Source: Varroa destructor (taxonomy: Eukaryota; Arthropoda; Arachnida; Mesostigmata; Varroidae). From it: a stretch of 64,000 nucleotides of DNA. This document shows positions 1 to 13,775 of the stretch, in pieces (the first letter of the stretch is position 1; each line of letters opens with the position of its first letter). The notes under the pieces were generated by a model, which was given only the letters and a program-made list of their open reading frames with translations, ran no database searches and had not been told where the DNA came from. The stretch covers positions 46,820,324 to 46,884,323 of the forward strand of contig NW_019211456.1 of NCBI RefSeq assembly GCF_002443255.2, in the 5' to 3' direction. The position numbers and the translations under genes are program-made.

Positions 1-1503
1 CACTAGCCACTGGTCTAACCAGAGAAGGCCTTGCTAAATTTACTTGGGATTTCTCTGACAGGTCTATAAAGCAGCACGGTAGCCACACGAGCAGTTATAA
101 ACCCTACTAAGTCCTTATTTTTTCGCCATTGTTATGATTAATATCAGTTGTTGTGAACGCTTATATTTATAAAGAAACATACAGTACATTATATAAATAA
201 AATTGAAATTAATCTAAGTAAGCGTGTTTATAATTCATCGGCATTTTGGTAGTCGCAGTCGTACTAGCAATTGAACAAAGAAAAGCTAAAACCTCCATGT
301 TATTTGGCAAACTATTTTATTTCAGTAAATAGGCGATCGTCTTGGATAAAGATATTTATTGAGACAGAAGATGAGGCAGCTATCAAGGTTAAAGAATGGA
401 AGCACTGTCACATCGGTATATCGACGACATGTTGACAAAAGGCATGGAACTTTTCGGTTAGAAACTAGCCTCCTCCAGTCGTTCGAGTGACGCATCCAAT
501 CCACTTGTGTAATCATCACGACCCCTGCCGTCAGTTAGAATAGGACGAAAAACAGAATGAGAAGACAATTGAAGAAGATAAGGCCTCCCGCTTTACATGC
601 TAGTTAACAGAGATTGTGTGCCTGCGGAAAAGCTCAATGAGGAAAAATAATACACCGATTAACGATAACCGAAGGTAGATATTACCTATGTCAATGACTG
701 ACATCTGGCAGGGCAGTAGGATCTTTTGGAAAAGAAAAAGTGGGCTCACTAACGAACGCGTTTGTCATACTTTTCGAATTGTATCACTTCAACCAAGAGT
801 TCATTAAACGATGATTTTTACTAGTGTTTAGGTGTCATCGCTAGGATGGGTCTCTAGAATAGATGGTTCTAATTATATATTCGTATATATTTATGTGTTG
901 GTATCAGTAAGGTTTTATGACTGTCAATGTGTGCGTATGTGTGCGCTAACCTATGGCTGCTGAACGATTGGTTTTGAATTTTTCATTACGTAAGTTGGCA
1001 AAAAAAACTGTTTTTTCTTGCAAAACAGACAATTCTCACTATTTTTGTATTGCTCAACTGACTAGTTAGCAGTTTAAACAAAGTTACATTAGTCATAAGT
1101 AACACACTACGAGGGTTTGATTTACAATTCTAAATTGGAACTGCTATCATTATGGATATTGAATAATGGAGGTGTTACTAAGAGGTAGGTGTTTAGGTGC
1201 TCGAACCACAATTGCCATCGCAATCCTTAGTCAAGTAATTGTTGCAAAAGCGATGCATTTTTAGGAAGCAAATCTGGATTAGTCTTACATAATTTTTAAG
1301 AAAATCCAAATCTCAAACCCGACAGGATAGCTGACGTTATCAATGTACCTCCTACCTATGTTGGATACCACTAACATCGAGCAATACAGAATTTAGCAAT
1401 GAAACACAATACATTAGTCTCAATATGCGGTCTGATGAGCCGATGCAAGACGGGGCGCTGAAATGTGAAAATAAGTTCTAAAAAAATGAAATATGAAAAA
1501 AAA

Positions 1504-1507
1504 TATC

Positions 1508-1541
<34 letters not shown>

Positions 1542-1555
1542 GATATACACATATA
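1504..1555. repeat. (TA)n microsatellite
   Basis: Alternating TA tract with C, G and A interruptions. Confidence 0.9.
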
Positions 1556-1678
1556 AAAAAAAAGAAAACATTCCTCTATCGGACAAAATAAACGCAATAA
1601 CAATTAGCAATTATCTAATTATGATAACTTTCTAGTTAGCTGTTGCTACATTACGCGTCTAAGACTATACAAACATAC

Positions 1679-1682
<4 letters not shown>

Positions 1683-1714
<32 letters not shown>

Positions 1715-1716
1715 AT
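1683..1716. repeat. (TA)n microsatellite
   Basis: Near-perfect TA tract flanked by GTGTATAT on both sides. Confidence 0.9.
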
Positions 1717-2100
1717 ATCTATACACAACGATGGCCTTTGGGGAGCCTGAACTAAGCATTACCGGCTGTTGTTTGTCGTAATGTTAATTAGCGTAATGGT
1801 ATCACGATCATCATTCAACGTGCGTGGGACGTTCGTCTGTGTGGGCAACTAACAAAATCCGCCCGCTCTCGACTACTGCCTCAGTGTATCTGTATACGAC
1901 CGTGAACGAATTTGCCGCTAGTTCGTAATGCAGTAATTATCCCAATTCCATACACGATGATGATATCGTTTACTTCGTTAAGATAGCTAAATTTGGCTAA
2001 TCATCAATTTCTTTTTGACGGTATTACGGATTATCAATCGCTCAATTACTCTAAACACTTTGTCAAAGAGCCGAACTTCTCGTCCGTTCGTTCGCTAATT

Positions 2101-2121
2101 CATTCATTCGTTGAATGAATG
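2101..2121. repeat. Small perfect hairpin
   Basis: Nine-base arms (CATTCATTC / GAATGAATG) with a three-base loop; overlaps a short ATTC repeat. Confidence 0.6.
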
Positions 2122-5100
2122 GACAAGGCGTTCGGGTTAATATACATTCATGATATTAAACGTCACTGCGTTGTATTATTGATTCGGGAGATTAGAGTGA
2201 GACTTTATGCACAAACTATAGCTTCGTCTTAGTGATGAATAAATGGAGGGCATTTAGTTGCAATTTGATTTCAAATGAACAGTTTGTAGTGTGGCTTCTC
2301 GTCCATGCCGTACACAGAGGAAAAAAACCACGCTGGTCTAATTTAATCTAAGACTATTACTCTCAACACGGCACCACTGTAGGTTTATAAAAAGGAGGAA
2401 AAATCCGGTTGAGAGATTCCCGGCGCCAATGAGGTTCTCAAAGGTCCGAATGAGTTTAGCCTACGTCCTGTTTCGAGCTAACTAAAGCACGCAACCAACA
2501 TGCCCATTGCTATAGCAAATTATACAATCGGCCATAATGTTTAGTTATGACTGGTTAGTCATCATAATATTGCTTGTCTTTCACATGCATTCTTTCACCG
2601 GGCCGCCTATTCATGCCTTAGGTTATTTTTACTATACTACTGGTATATTGCCTGTATGCAGTATTTGGCTGAGCTGGTTATCGGCAATATATAAACCAAT
2701 AAATTAATTGGGTTCAGTAAATCAAGTAGCAATCAATGTAGAATATTGTGTCTGATGTGCGCTAGTCGGATGCCAAATAAACATGAAAAACAAACACGTG
2801 GTCCCATTGAACTGAGTCCGTTGACATCCTGGAAATTTCCAACATCCAATAGCAGTTCTTTGCAAAGATAGTTAAAGATCGAAAGTTTTCGGTACGGGGA
2901 TTTGGTTATAAGAACGACTTCAAGTACGTCGCTGAAAGCAGCCGATCTCTGCTTTCATTTTTGTTCCGAAACATCATTTTAGTTGCTCTTGTGCCTTCTA
3001 ATCAGTTCCCGCAATTAAAATTGTCAGTCTCGGACGCCGTTGATATCGCGCACTATACTTACGTAGTGTTAGTGTGATTTAAATAGCTTCCCTGTTCCAC
3101 ATGAGCTGTGTATAGAGCAATGATTTCTGGTCTCCTTCGAGCAGAGGTTCGGCCGTCCAAGTTACCCCGTCCACACTCTGCTATTTATCATATATTCTAA
3201 AACGATATCTGACTAATCAAATGACCATCAAAATCTACCCATGTACATAACACTTGCCTATGTTCAATATTTTCTAGCCAAAGTCAGCTGTTTTTTTTTT
3301 TTTAGGTAGGAGGATTGGTATGGTGTGGTGAAGCGTTCGGTGTAGCAGAAGGACTGGAAAAGCTGGATAGAGAACGTAAAGGCGTGACGCGAACACGGCA
3401 ACGACATCAATTCAGTAGGGTGGCCAGAAGTTACCATGCAAACTAATGAGTGAACGAGATATCTGACAGGGCCTAGTGATATAAAGTCACTTTAATAGGA
3501 TAATTGTTGGTGCGTACTCGGAGGATAACTCTAAGCGTGGCATCGAATCGCACAAAGTGAATCAACCAACGACAAAATGACTTGGGTGTTCACATTTTTT
3601 ACAGGTCAAATAAAGCAATCGTACGAGGACAAATTAACGGAGGGGCGGGGATGACGAAGTGGCCTAAATAGGTCATTGTATTCCATTGTAGGTCCTTACC
3701 TGACCAAGAATTTAAGTTAGGTAAAGTGCGAGCGATAGATTAACACCGCGTACAAGGCCAAGAGACTAATTATAACAGGTATATATTGTACATTTTAGCA
3801 TCGAGAAATTATTTCTAAGTGCATATAACATACTGTAAAGAGTATAGACCAGTCGGGAGGAATAAGCTAATTTCCATAAAGAAACAAAATTACTAAGGCA
3901 TTTTGTGAGAAAGACGAAATCACTCCAGTCGGGCAACTGTAAATTAAGTTGGACGTGAATGATATAACTGATAACGGGGTTCCTGGAATGAGGTAATAGA
4001 TCGGATTAATGAAAATACTTGAATCACTGCGACTGGATAATAATTGCAGTGGATTAACAAAATCCGTGCAATTTAGTCGCAGGAACATTTCAAGGGGACT
4101 AGTTTAAAGGTGTAGGTGTGCAACCTTATCTCGTACTAGGACTTAGGTCGATTGGGTATGGTACGAATCGAATTCGTTAATTTTAGAAGATGGGGGTATT
4201 CAGTATCGTTGGAGGAGAGGGCTAGGTTTACCAAAAGAGGTGAACCTTTGCATTTGAGTTACAGTTTCATGCGACATCAACGAATCAGGCCAACGGCTGC
4301 ATCTATTCAGCCTTATGGTACCTATCTAGACTGACACGAACTTCAATGCAACGGATTCTTTTTGTAATATTGTTATCTTTCATATCTTTAGCCCCAAGAT
4401 AATAATGAAATTTGGTTCTGTCATAATACTTCGGCTGCGCCTATTCTCCAAGCTAACGCCTAACGTCGAGCATGCAGTTTAACGCGTGCATAGGAGTGGA
4501 TCGGCATCTAACAGAAGCTTTTTGACACCCTATTTCTAACCCTAGCGCATCTTGCACTTCGTCTTTGCATCTTGTAGAGGGTGCCGCTCCATCAGCCGCG
4601 CGCGTTAGTTCGATCCTAGTCGATCGGTGACAACGATGTCAAAGCTGTACGGGACGTCAGAGTGTTACCTTTTTGCGAGCTGCTGGCAATATCAAAATGC
4701 TGTCGTAGAAGGATGGCCACGTTTGTGAGGCGTTTCCTACCCGCTAAATTTAATTATATTGTGCCTAGTGGAACGATCTAGCAAGGAGGCCTGCCTTTGC
4801 CCGATAGGAGTGTGTGCTATGCGAGAATTTAAATTATAAATAAAAAAAATGTTTGCAAACATTGTTGCTTCGCCAGATACGAACCGAGGTACACTTAGCC
4901 AATTAATTGCCTTCATGATCTCATATAAGCCGTTGTCCAACTCTAGCTTCCTATGACAACCACTACATATGTTGAACGTTGGAGTTTGTCCTGCAAAAAA
5001 TATACATAAGCGATGTCATTTCCATGGCTCGCCGAAACGGTCAGCTTTCTGTCGCCACTATTGGTATCTTCTAAGGTGAAAGCCGGAAAAGTTCCACACA

Positions 5101-5319
5101 GCGGATATTCTATGTGTTCAGTCAGGATAGTTGTTTTATCTTAAGGAAACAGCGTAGTACACAAATACGACCTATAACAAATCGTATAAAATCACATTCA
5201 GGCTAATCCCTGAGCTTAATCAACACTTACATTCGTGGAATACCTGCCAAGTTGTACCCGCACCACTGTTCTGAAAAGTTATCAAAAAGTATAGCGCCAT
5301 TTTCATTTGTTCTGTAGTC

Positions 5320-6290
5320 GTGAGTTGTACCTATAAACTTCGTGGTCACTCATTTGCTGCGAGCAGACTAGTTATTGAGGTGAGTTATCACTGCCCCACA
5401 GTAAATTGGATGGCTAATGAGTGTGCTCTGTGGATCGCAACGAAGCAGCGAATCGTATGTATGCCTATACATAGATATATGTGCACGTACGCTTCTGCAC
5501 GCACGAAGTTGTTGTGGAGTAGCGGAAACGTGCGATGCCAGGAGACGGGAGCAAGGCAGGCATGTAGGACAAAAAAAGGCACGTTGGACCGTAGAGAACA
5601 AGTAGATGGATTTGCATCGCACTGAAGTCCTACCTGTCTGCTGAGCTGGGCAGCAGAGCTGTTCCTAACTAAAGGACAACGAGCCTTACTTTTCCCCATC
5701 TAACTTCCTGTTTTAACCCCTCCCACCTCCCACTCCCGGCTCGCTCCTCAGCCCTCTTCTGTGCTCCCTTCCTCTCTCCCAAACAAAAGCATTGGGCCAA
5801 AGAGGCTCTACCCTCGTTCGTTTGTGCCCATCGGGTCCACAATTCACTTTTGTCGCGAGCTTTATATTTTGAGCTAGACAGATGTACACCCGTTCAATTG
5901 GCTGTGGAAGCCCTCGGCACGAGTGGCCAGCCCACATGGCGGTCGGCGCTAGCTTCTACCAGCACTGTTGGAACAAAGCTTCTCTTTCATGATCGCTGCC
6001 TGCAGCGCATCAACTATTCAGGCAATTTAGGCATGTGTCCGAATAACGCATAAGCACCAACGTGCACACATATGCACTTCAGGTATGTTCCTCGTATTCC
6101 GACTGCGCCTGTTTATCTATACATGTGCTCTAGAAATGTGCGGTCCAGAAGTGCGCCTGAGCGCCCTATAGGTAACGCTGGCCCCGTCGAAAGACCTGCA
6201 ATCACAGCAAAAAATCACCACTTATATGATACTAGTCCGTTAAAAAATATCTATCAACGCGAGAACTATGCCCACTTCCGTTAAGCGTGT
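5320..6290. other. GC-richer stretch with a polypyrimidine tract, coding status unknown
   Basis: Many overlapping short frames on both strands (60-103 codons), none with a recognisable domain. From about 5700 to 5785 the plus strand is almost all C and T, interrupted by few purines. The local GC rise and the C/T tract could mark a promoter or 5' UTR, but no linked exon was found. Confidence 0.3.
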
Positions 6291-8960
6291 CCCTAGCACT
6301 ATTATTTACCAGGTCAATTTGTAGGTCACTCCCCGTTGAATGACTACGAATGCTTTTCCTGTGTCATCGTAGTTCTCTACATTCTATGCAATTTTCAGGA
6401 CATTATCATTCATAATGTAATATGTATAAAAGTGATGTTTGAAATAATATTTATAGGTAATTATTTCTACTTCGGAATTTCAGTGTAGGTGTCAAAATAA
6501 CCTCTTCTGGCCTGTGCTTCTTTGTCCCATAGGCCTAAAGTCTAGCTATTTGCAAATTCGCATTTCAAAAGAACAGTCAAACTGTAAATGTATCTAGCAA
6601 ATCTAATGTAGCCGCTTTGAACGGCTATAATTAAATAGTACTCATCAAATCGCGCCCAAAAAATTGATATAGGTCTATTTTTTTAAAGTTGTCGTGTTTT
6701 TTAAAGTACCACGGAAAATTGTTTCAGAGCGGAGCTTTATACTTAGATATTGATGATTTCTAAAGTCCTTTTCAACTTGAGGGAGACCTTATCTTGCCCA
6801 TGCGATCTTTAACGAGTAAAGGGAAGAAGTAGATTCAAATTGACTAACAACAATTACACGTACCGCTAGGTAAAACTAAGTCTACCTGTTGATGTGGCCC
6901 AAGTCCTTATATAAATACGCGAAACAAAATTTAGCAAATGAATAGAAGGTTATATTTTGCAAGAACATAGCCTTCCGTTATGTGACAAGCCAGCTGATAG
7001 TCCTGAGTAGGCAAGCAGTGGATCAGTATCCTAAAGATCTTAGCTCATGCGCTGGACGCCATACACTTCTAATTCAGCTTGTGCAAATTTCTGGATTTTA
7101 GGCAGAAAAAAACAGACGCATTCAATCAGCGCTAACGAAAAAACGGGATGTTAATGGACAAAGTCCCTACAATTTTTCTGGCAGCATAGAAAAGGCATAA
7201 CTGTACCAGTAATGATACAAATCATCTTAAGCAATGTTAGATTAGATTCTCAAATAGAAGCAAGATTAGATTCTCAAACGAATTATACACACGTAGTTGT
7301 TAACAAATTTCCCTGACCATAATGTCTCAAAGCCGTCAAGTCTGCATAGCACAATCAACGCTGTATTTTAGCTTGGCGCTCCCTACGACCTTAGTATATT
7401 ACGAAATTAGGGAGATTCTTTTAGTGAAGTACCTCGTGGGAGTATCAAGACTGTTTTCTCTTTCCGGCCGAAAGTACTTTTCTGCTAAGCTAATATTGCG
7501 GCGCGTATGAATGTGAAATATCCAACGAGCTTCTATCCCCTGCATTCGCTTGCTTCCTAGGTCGTTTATGGTAGTGATTCGAGATCTCGTATCATGACAA
7601 AGTGAATTTGCTTTCAGCTGCTTGGCTGGAGATCCGCTGTAGCGCTTCTGCTACTGTTGAATTCCTGGTTCAGCTTTGTATAGAAAACAAACATAGAACG
7701 GCTGAAGGCTGTGAAGTAAGGCGTTAGGAAGTGAGTGTGGCTTCAGCCTGCGGTAGCAGTGGCAGTGATCGCAACGGTGCCCCCGACCTGTCCTCCAGCC
7801 TAAAATCCTCGCCTGAAACAAGAAGATGACCCGCAAAGTTGGCCGTTCTGCAGAAAGAGATGCTCCGCGTGAAGCCAAGTAAGCACCTGCTGCTGCTGTT
7901 GTTACTAGCTAGGAAAACCTACTCCACATTTGCAATTCTGATTTAGTCTACTGACACAAACCAGCATCAGCGCCGGGCTTTACGTGACGCGAACAGGCTC
8001 GTTATAGCTTAAAACAGGTGGGGTCGGTCGAACCGGTAGCTTTTGTGAAAACGACTTTATTAAAGCTTTGCCCTCCTTATCTGCCCACCGCCCCGCACTT
8101 AAGTTCGCCCATATAACAAACTTTTAATTCGGCTAAGCAGCTATTAGGAACAGTAGGCGCGAAAAATATCTGACCTAATGGAAATTCATTTTGTGTTCAA
8201 AGCTCTCCTTTTGCTGCGCATCTTCAGGGCTAATGATATACATACAATGTAAATGTATTGTTACAGTGAAGGGAGGAATTAAACGTTCCGTAAGAGACAG
8301 ATCGTGTCGTGTGCGTGCCTGAAATAAGTGATGTTAGGCGAAAGATTCGTACCCAAAGGATATGGAATATATTAGCCATGACTGCTTGAGCTGATGGTCT
8401 GTTTAGAACTACATTGATATAGGGTTTTACAAGCATTTTGAACAGACTTTTTGAAAAGGGATCGGCATAACGGGAATACTGTCACCCTGAGGTAAAAAAA
8501 CCGTAGGCCTTGTCTGGTTCTCGGCAGTCCTATATTTGAACGTTATGCCAGAAACGTATTCGTCAGCACAACTTTTTGGAATATCGTTAGTCTAAAGTAC
8601 AAATAACTTTACCAGGACCCGATAGAGGTCCGGGCTTTAATAGAAAATACGACCTTGTGACAGATAAAATAGAATGAAATAAATGAACGTAGACACAATA
8701 ACTCTGTTAGGTTCGGCTAGTAATTTATCAGCTTATGCCGATTAGGACTTTGAAATGATGAAAGATACGTAGAACAAATATCGTTCTACTGAAATTCTAT
8801 GCCAGACACGACCTTGCATAGTTAGTGATCCTACGAACTTTTTTCATCAGAGAACTGCCTCTATATCGCATGAAGATTCAACGTCCGAAATAGAGATTCG
8901 AATTGGTCCCCTTAAATCAGACCATTTAATCACGAGCTTGGCTCTCTTTAGTAGTGAAAA
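6291..8960. other. AT-rich non-coding stretch
   Basis: No convincing gene. Contains a 16-base direct repeat (listed) and a slightly GC-richer patch around 7620-7880 with only a 75-codon minus frame. Confidence 0.45.
7239..7278. repeat. 16-base direct repeat, period 24
   Basis: AGATTAGATTCTCAAA occurs at 7239-7254 and again at 7263-7278. Confidence 0.85.
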
Positions 8961-9353
8961 TTAAGAGAACCTCACTATTTCAAAGTTGTTCTTGAACCAC
9001 ACAAACTTGCTTTCATTTTTAAGGGTTGTGGGAATGGAAACGATGCCTATGGAAGATTGTAACAGTAGTTTCATGATTTCATAGAGGCGCTCAGACTTTT
9101 CAAACAACGAAGATCGAACTAAAGAGATCTCCGCGCTGACTAAAGCCCTGATAAAGGCCACAGATTGCCATACAGTTACTCTCTGAAGAATGAAGCCTAC
9201 ATTACAACGAAGTGACCATAACTCGATTCCTAATATGATTGCGGTCAAAGACACTCTGAGCTGAATCCACGGGCCTGACAAAAAATTCGTCATAAACAAC
9301 AGGGAAATTCTAAAACAGCATTTCAAGGAAACCTGAATTTGAATTTCAGCCAT
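8961..9353 (-). CDS. Open frame of 130 residues, unknown
   Basis: ATG to TAA, 130 codons, one of the longest open frames in the window. It has one hydrophobic stretch (VSLTAIILGIELWSL) and a basic/acidic C-terminal half (FEKSERLYEIMKLLLQSSIG). Codon third positions are not biased. No known domain recognised. A second hydrophobic minus-strand frame lies just upstream at 9738-9556 (KTVVIFAVGLFASAPMMLSR). The pair could belong to one membrane-protein gene, or both may be chance. Confidence 0.2.
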   Translation of the reverse strand: MAEIQIQVSLKCCFRISLLFMTNFLSGPWIQLRVSLTAIILGIELWSLRCNVGFILQRVTVWQSVAFIRALVSAEISLVRSSLFEKSERLYEIMKLLLQSSIGIVSIPTTLKNESKFVWFKNNFEIVRFS

Positions 9354-10516
9354 AAAATCAAAAGGCCTCGCCCCTTCCTACGAAAGAACTCAATATATTA
9401 TACATAATGTTACGTGTTCTATTAAACATCCGATGCTATCATAGAAAGCTGTAGTCGAAGATAAGCAAAACATCAAATAAGGTACTTTTTCTGATAATGA
9501 AAGAACTGATGGCCCTTTCGGCGACTGCTTAATGAATGATGAACACCGAAAGCTTTTAAACTAGATACGGTGTGTCCTGCTTACGGAGAAAAATCACAAA
9601 GTGGCCTATTCTGATGTGGCTAACATCCATCGCATGCAACATTCTAGAAAGCATCATAGGTGCTGAAGCAAAAAGGCCTACTGCAAATATCACGACCGTT
9701 TTTACTGTGTCCTTATTCATGTCACTTAAAATGAGCATGTTAATAGTTATATATATTATAACATATTAGTTTTAATGGTACTGCAAGCGACTACGCTAGA
9801 ATAAAGCCACTAATAATTTATTATAATTATAGCACGACGATACATTTCAATCGGACCAACGCAGGTCTTAATCCTATGTGTAAATATATGCGTGTGACAT
9901 GCCGCAGCAGGCCTTAAACGGCTCATTAAGAACGCATGTTCAAGTGAAAATCGAATAAAAGAATACCCGTAACGTTAGATTATATCCCGATATATTCGAG
10001 CCCAGCCATATACAGAAGTATTCTATCAGACAGCCAGCCGTCCCTCTGACGGAATTCCTAATGGCGATACCGGGCATAAAACTGGAAGCAGAGGCACACT
10101 TCGTTAACGACCTATCAACCCTCATCGTACTTCCACACACAGACATATAAGCTTTGATGCCCAAGCAGCATGCACTTAAATATCTGGAGTAGTTTTACAC
10201 TATCTAGGGATAACTTGCACCATGAAGTTCGCGGAAACTCTGGCTATTATTTACAAGCACATCACGTTCAACGCTGATTTGGCGACGGCTGATACGTATG
10301 ACTAAGCTTCTCAGTGAGAGTTTGAGTTTCCTAACTTCCTTCCACAGATAGACGTTACAGAACAGATAACCCAAAGACGATGTTCCTTGGGAGAAGCCCC
10401 ATCCTGCTGGGTAGTCTGATTCGCCCATTGCCACCAGCGGTATAACGCGTGAAGTAAATCGCTTAACGACACACAATTGCAGGAAAGGATAGCTGAAACT
10501 TCAATTTTAAATTATG

Positions 10517-10555
<39 letters not shown>

Positions 10556-12267
10556 GGAAGATGTAAAATTTGTTAGCCGATATTGACGCGATGCATATAT
10601 GTATGATGCTAACGTCAGCGCGGTGGCTTCGACCGTTAAAATTTCGGTTGGACGGACCGGGGATATTAGGCCTCGCAATTGGCTTATACTGCACGATACA
10701 TTAGTAACATTCAACAAAATTTTATAGCTATCGTTTCTTATTGTCGTACTTATGTTACGATCTTTTGAGTATATCAGACACTTTGTAGAATTAGGCTGGA
10801 CATATCACTGTTGTCTTCGGAAGCTTGAAAACCGTATGATAGACACATGTGAACGGCCGATACCGGCAGTCGCGTTATTTTATAAGTTGGGATTGCAACT
10901 AGCATTCTTTATTTAAACAGAGAACGCGGACCGCACTGCGCTAATAAATGATAATAAATAAAGTCTAGCTCAGAGCATACGACTTATTAATGAACGCCAT
11001 GAAAGAAAAAGCCAATTTGCAAATTTTTTTTTTATCGACGTTTGTCTAAATTCTATAAACTGATCAAGTAAAGCCCTATTTAACGAAAGGTCTTACTTCA
11101 TATCTTGTTAGCGCAAAGCGTGCGTTTCCTATAGCATAGAAGCATATTTCAATGCTAGCAACTATACAACGTCCGCATAAAGTAATACCTTTTAATTTTT
11201 GAAAAATTAAAAACTAATATTCGAGCGTTTTAGTAAAGCGGGGTTAGTGTGCCCGCGCTGCATTAGAACATAAATATCTAAGACATTCTAGTTTATTTCT
11301 TACCGATGTATATGTACTCTTGTATATGTTATATTGAGAAATAACGCTCGGAGCCTTGTTTTGGGGCTCCTTTTGTGAATTCTGGAGGAATGATTCTTAG
11401 ATACCTAATTTATCATTCCTTAATAAATATTCCGCATTACCAAGTCAATGTAAGGCCGCTTCATGTGCAGGCCGAAAAAGGAGTACTCTCTGAGCATAAC
11501 AAGAAACACATACCCTTTTCTCTCTGATTTGATTGCGCGTCGTCCTTTCGACTTCACTTCTTTACTCGTCACAAGTATATCTAACTCACACCGGTTCAGA
11601 CACGGCAGAGCGGAAGAACTATGGCGGCGAAACAACACCGATTCCCTTCACTGATCGAATCAGATTGATACCATATTGATTCTTTTCACCACTTTGCCAA
11701 GAGCCCGAATGGCTATATAGAATTTATAACCACAAATATTGACTTTTATACTCGTATATATATAATCGTTATCGGGTAGAAAGCTCATTTTCATATGACC
11801 TATTCTATATATTTCGAAAACTAACGATGTTGTTGACTTTTAAATAGGATCCACTAATGAAACGAGGGCCTTGAGGACCTACTAAGCGCAAGGTGAATTT
11901 TTTCTAAAAGCTACAATAATCCTACAATATGATTGAATCTATGTGAACATGAATCACATTAGGGATAATAATAATAAAAATATACTACAAAACTGGAATG
12001 CTGATATGCTACAACGAATAGAACAATGGCGTGTGAGTCTTTAGCCGAGAATTTGATTTCGAACAAAGTCATATATTTTGAGTGCTTAAAGAAAGTTCCC
12101 ATCTGCAGTTTGAAACGGTGGGTTATCATAAAGTCTTTAAGCAGTTAGTCGAACCTATACTGGAGCCGTCATTTGCCTGACCTGAGTAACCCCATACCGT
12201 TGTTTCATTTTGCCCCAGTGTCCCATCATTTGAATCGTCTTGCAAACTACTTAACAAAAAACTTTAT
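9354..12267. other. AT-rich non-coding stretch
   Basis: Short unsupported frames only (up to 90 codons), plus one (TA)n tract. No gene seen. Confidence 0.45.
10519..10552. repeat. (TA)n microsatellite
   Basis: Uninterrupted TA tract of about 34 bases; it creates artificial Tyr-Ile runs in antisense frames. Confidence 0.95.
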
Positions 12268-12367
12268 NNNNNNNNNNNNNNNNNNNNNNNNNNNNNNNNN
12301 NNNNNNNNNNNNNNNNNNNNNNNNNNNNNNNNNNNNNNNNNNNNNNNNNNNNNNNNNNNNNNNNNNN
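12268..12367. other. Assembly gap of 100 N
   Basis: Exactly 100 N, the usual placeholder for a gap of unknown size. The right flank starts TATATATAATT, so the gap probably sits in a collapsed TA repeat. Confidence 0.98.
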
Positions 12368-13775
12368 TATATATAATTGGGTTTACGTTTCGCGTCAAAA
12401 TTCTATGAATTGATAGATCTCAGAAACTCCAATATCCATACAGCGACAACTAAGTGTAGACTTCTATAAATTTCAGTCGCAATCCTTAAGCTTTCTTCAT
12501 TAATGATTTTCTTAATATCTTCTATGAATATTTATCGTTATATATATATATAGCTTTTTTTACAACTTTGTTTTCGCCGTTGAGACCTCAACTAGTGTTA
12601 GTGCATACTTTACTTAAAAGAGACGTGCGTACCGTCTCTTTTAAGTAAAATAGGCGACAGTCAAGGGATAATATTAAACGGAAGCTCGCCTCTGTAATAC
12701 TGAAGAATTGCCTTTGCCAAGCACGTCAGGCCTTGCACTACTGAGTGATTAAAGATCATATATATCTAACAGAAAGCTTGCGCAATTTTGACGGGCCGGC
12801 CGGCTCGAGCTATCATAAAATAGCCATAAATAGCTTAATGAGGGCATTTTTTAGAGCTTTCATGTAGAATACGGTTCATTAGTATCAGGAATAGAAGCAT
12901 AACATATAGATGAATGTTTGGCGTCTCTTTCCTGAAAAGCTATTTGGCCTTAAACAACGGAACAACCTGGGCAGGAGTCTAATTTGGTTTGCGCCATATT
13001 CTAACATGGTAATACTTCATGACACGGCTTCACCTGAGTGCAAATGTGGGTCTATGGCAATCGAGTTCATTTAGTTAGCACGCTCATATTTGGCCAAGGT
13101 TATAGAAACGTATGGGAAGAATTGTTATGGTGGGCTACTGTGCGGATCCTTTCGCTAATTTACCATAAGCGCAGAAATTGGTTGCAAAAAAAGCTTATTA
13201 TAGCCTCACGGAAAGGTTCTCACACAAATTCCCCCTGATAGCATAGCAAGTATAATATTTGTTATGATCCGTATTCGTAGAAAATGTGCAGGGTATTCTT
13301 AGTGTCGGCCGAAATAAAAATCCGTTGGCTAGAAGGCACGTTTCCCCTATGCAGTTCGAAAATTTCAAACAATCATAGGCATTGTGTTAAGCCACTATAA
13401 AATAACATTGAATTCCCTTATTGATGCTCGGTCAAATTCTCCAGTTGTAGATTTTACGTTCTCTTAAACGCCCATGTTCCTTCTGCAGCAGTATTGTTAG
13501 CTGCTATCCAATTGAAGAAGGACAATATCTGCTAGCATACTAAGAAATTTTACAATGAATGAACTTACATATTCGTGATACAAGTTAATACAAATTTATA
13601 GGTAGAACCATTCTGATTTACACTAATCAAATATATACACATGTGGCAATGAAGATAAATAAAAAAATTATGCTTGATCACCCCGTACCAACTTATTAAT
13701 GACCATAGAACGCGAACATCGGCCATTATCGTAATTAGGTGATCAATGTCGTCAGCATCCGCTAGCTGGAAGGAT
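12368..13775. other. AT-rich non-coding stretch with a perfect hairpin
   Basis: No gene seen apart from short frames (66 and 72 codons). Carries the inverted repeat listed next. Confidence 0.45.
12609..12649. repeat. Perfect 17-bp inverted repeat with 7-base loop
   Basis: Arms 12609-12625 (TTTACTTAAAAGAGACG) and 12633-12649, its exact reverse complement; loop TGCGTAC. Could be a foldback element, a transposon end-to-end scar or a structured RNA. Confidence 0.9.

Larger units (their letters stand above)
1..5319. other. AT-rich non-coding stretch
   Basis: Only short chance frames (60-79 codons, no domains). Holds two (TA)n microsatellites and a small hairpin listed separately. No gene seen. 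Confidence 0.5.

Noticed and set aside
10463..10717. Minus frames with Tyr-Ile repeats
   Set aside because: Translation of a (TA)n microsatellite.
11345..11380. GGAGCC...GGCTCC stem followed by T-run, resembling a bacterial terminator or histone stem-loop
   Set aside because: The setting is eukaryotic, the loop does not match the histone 3' stem-loop and no histone gene is nearby.
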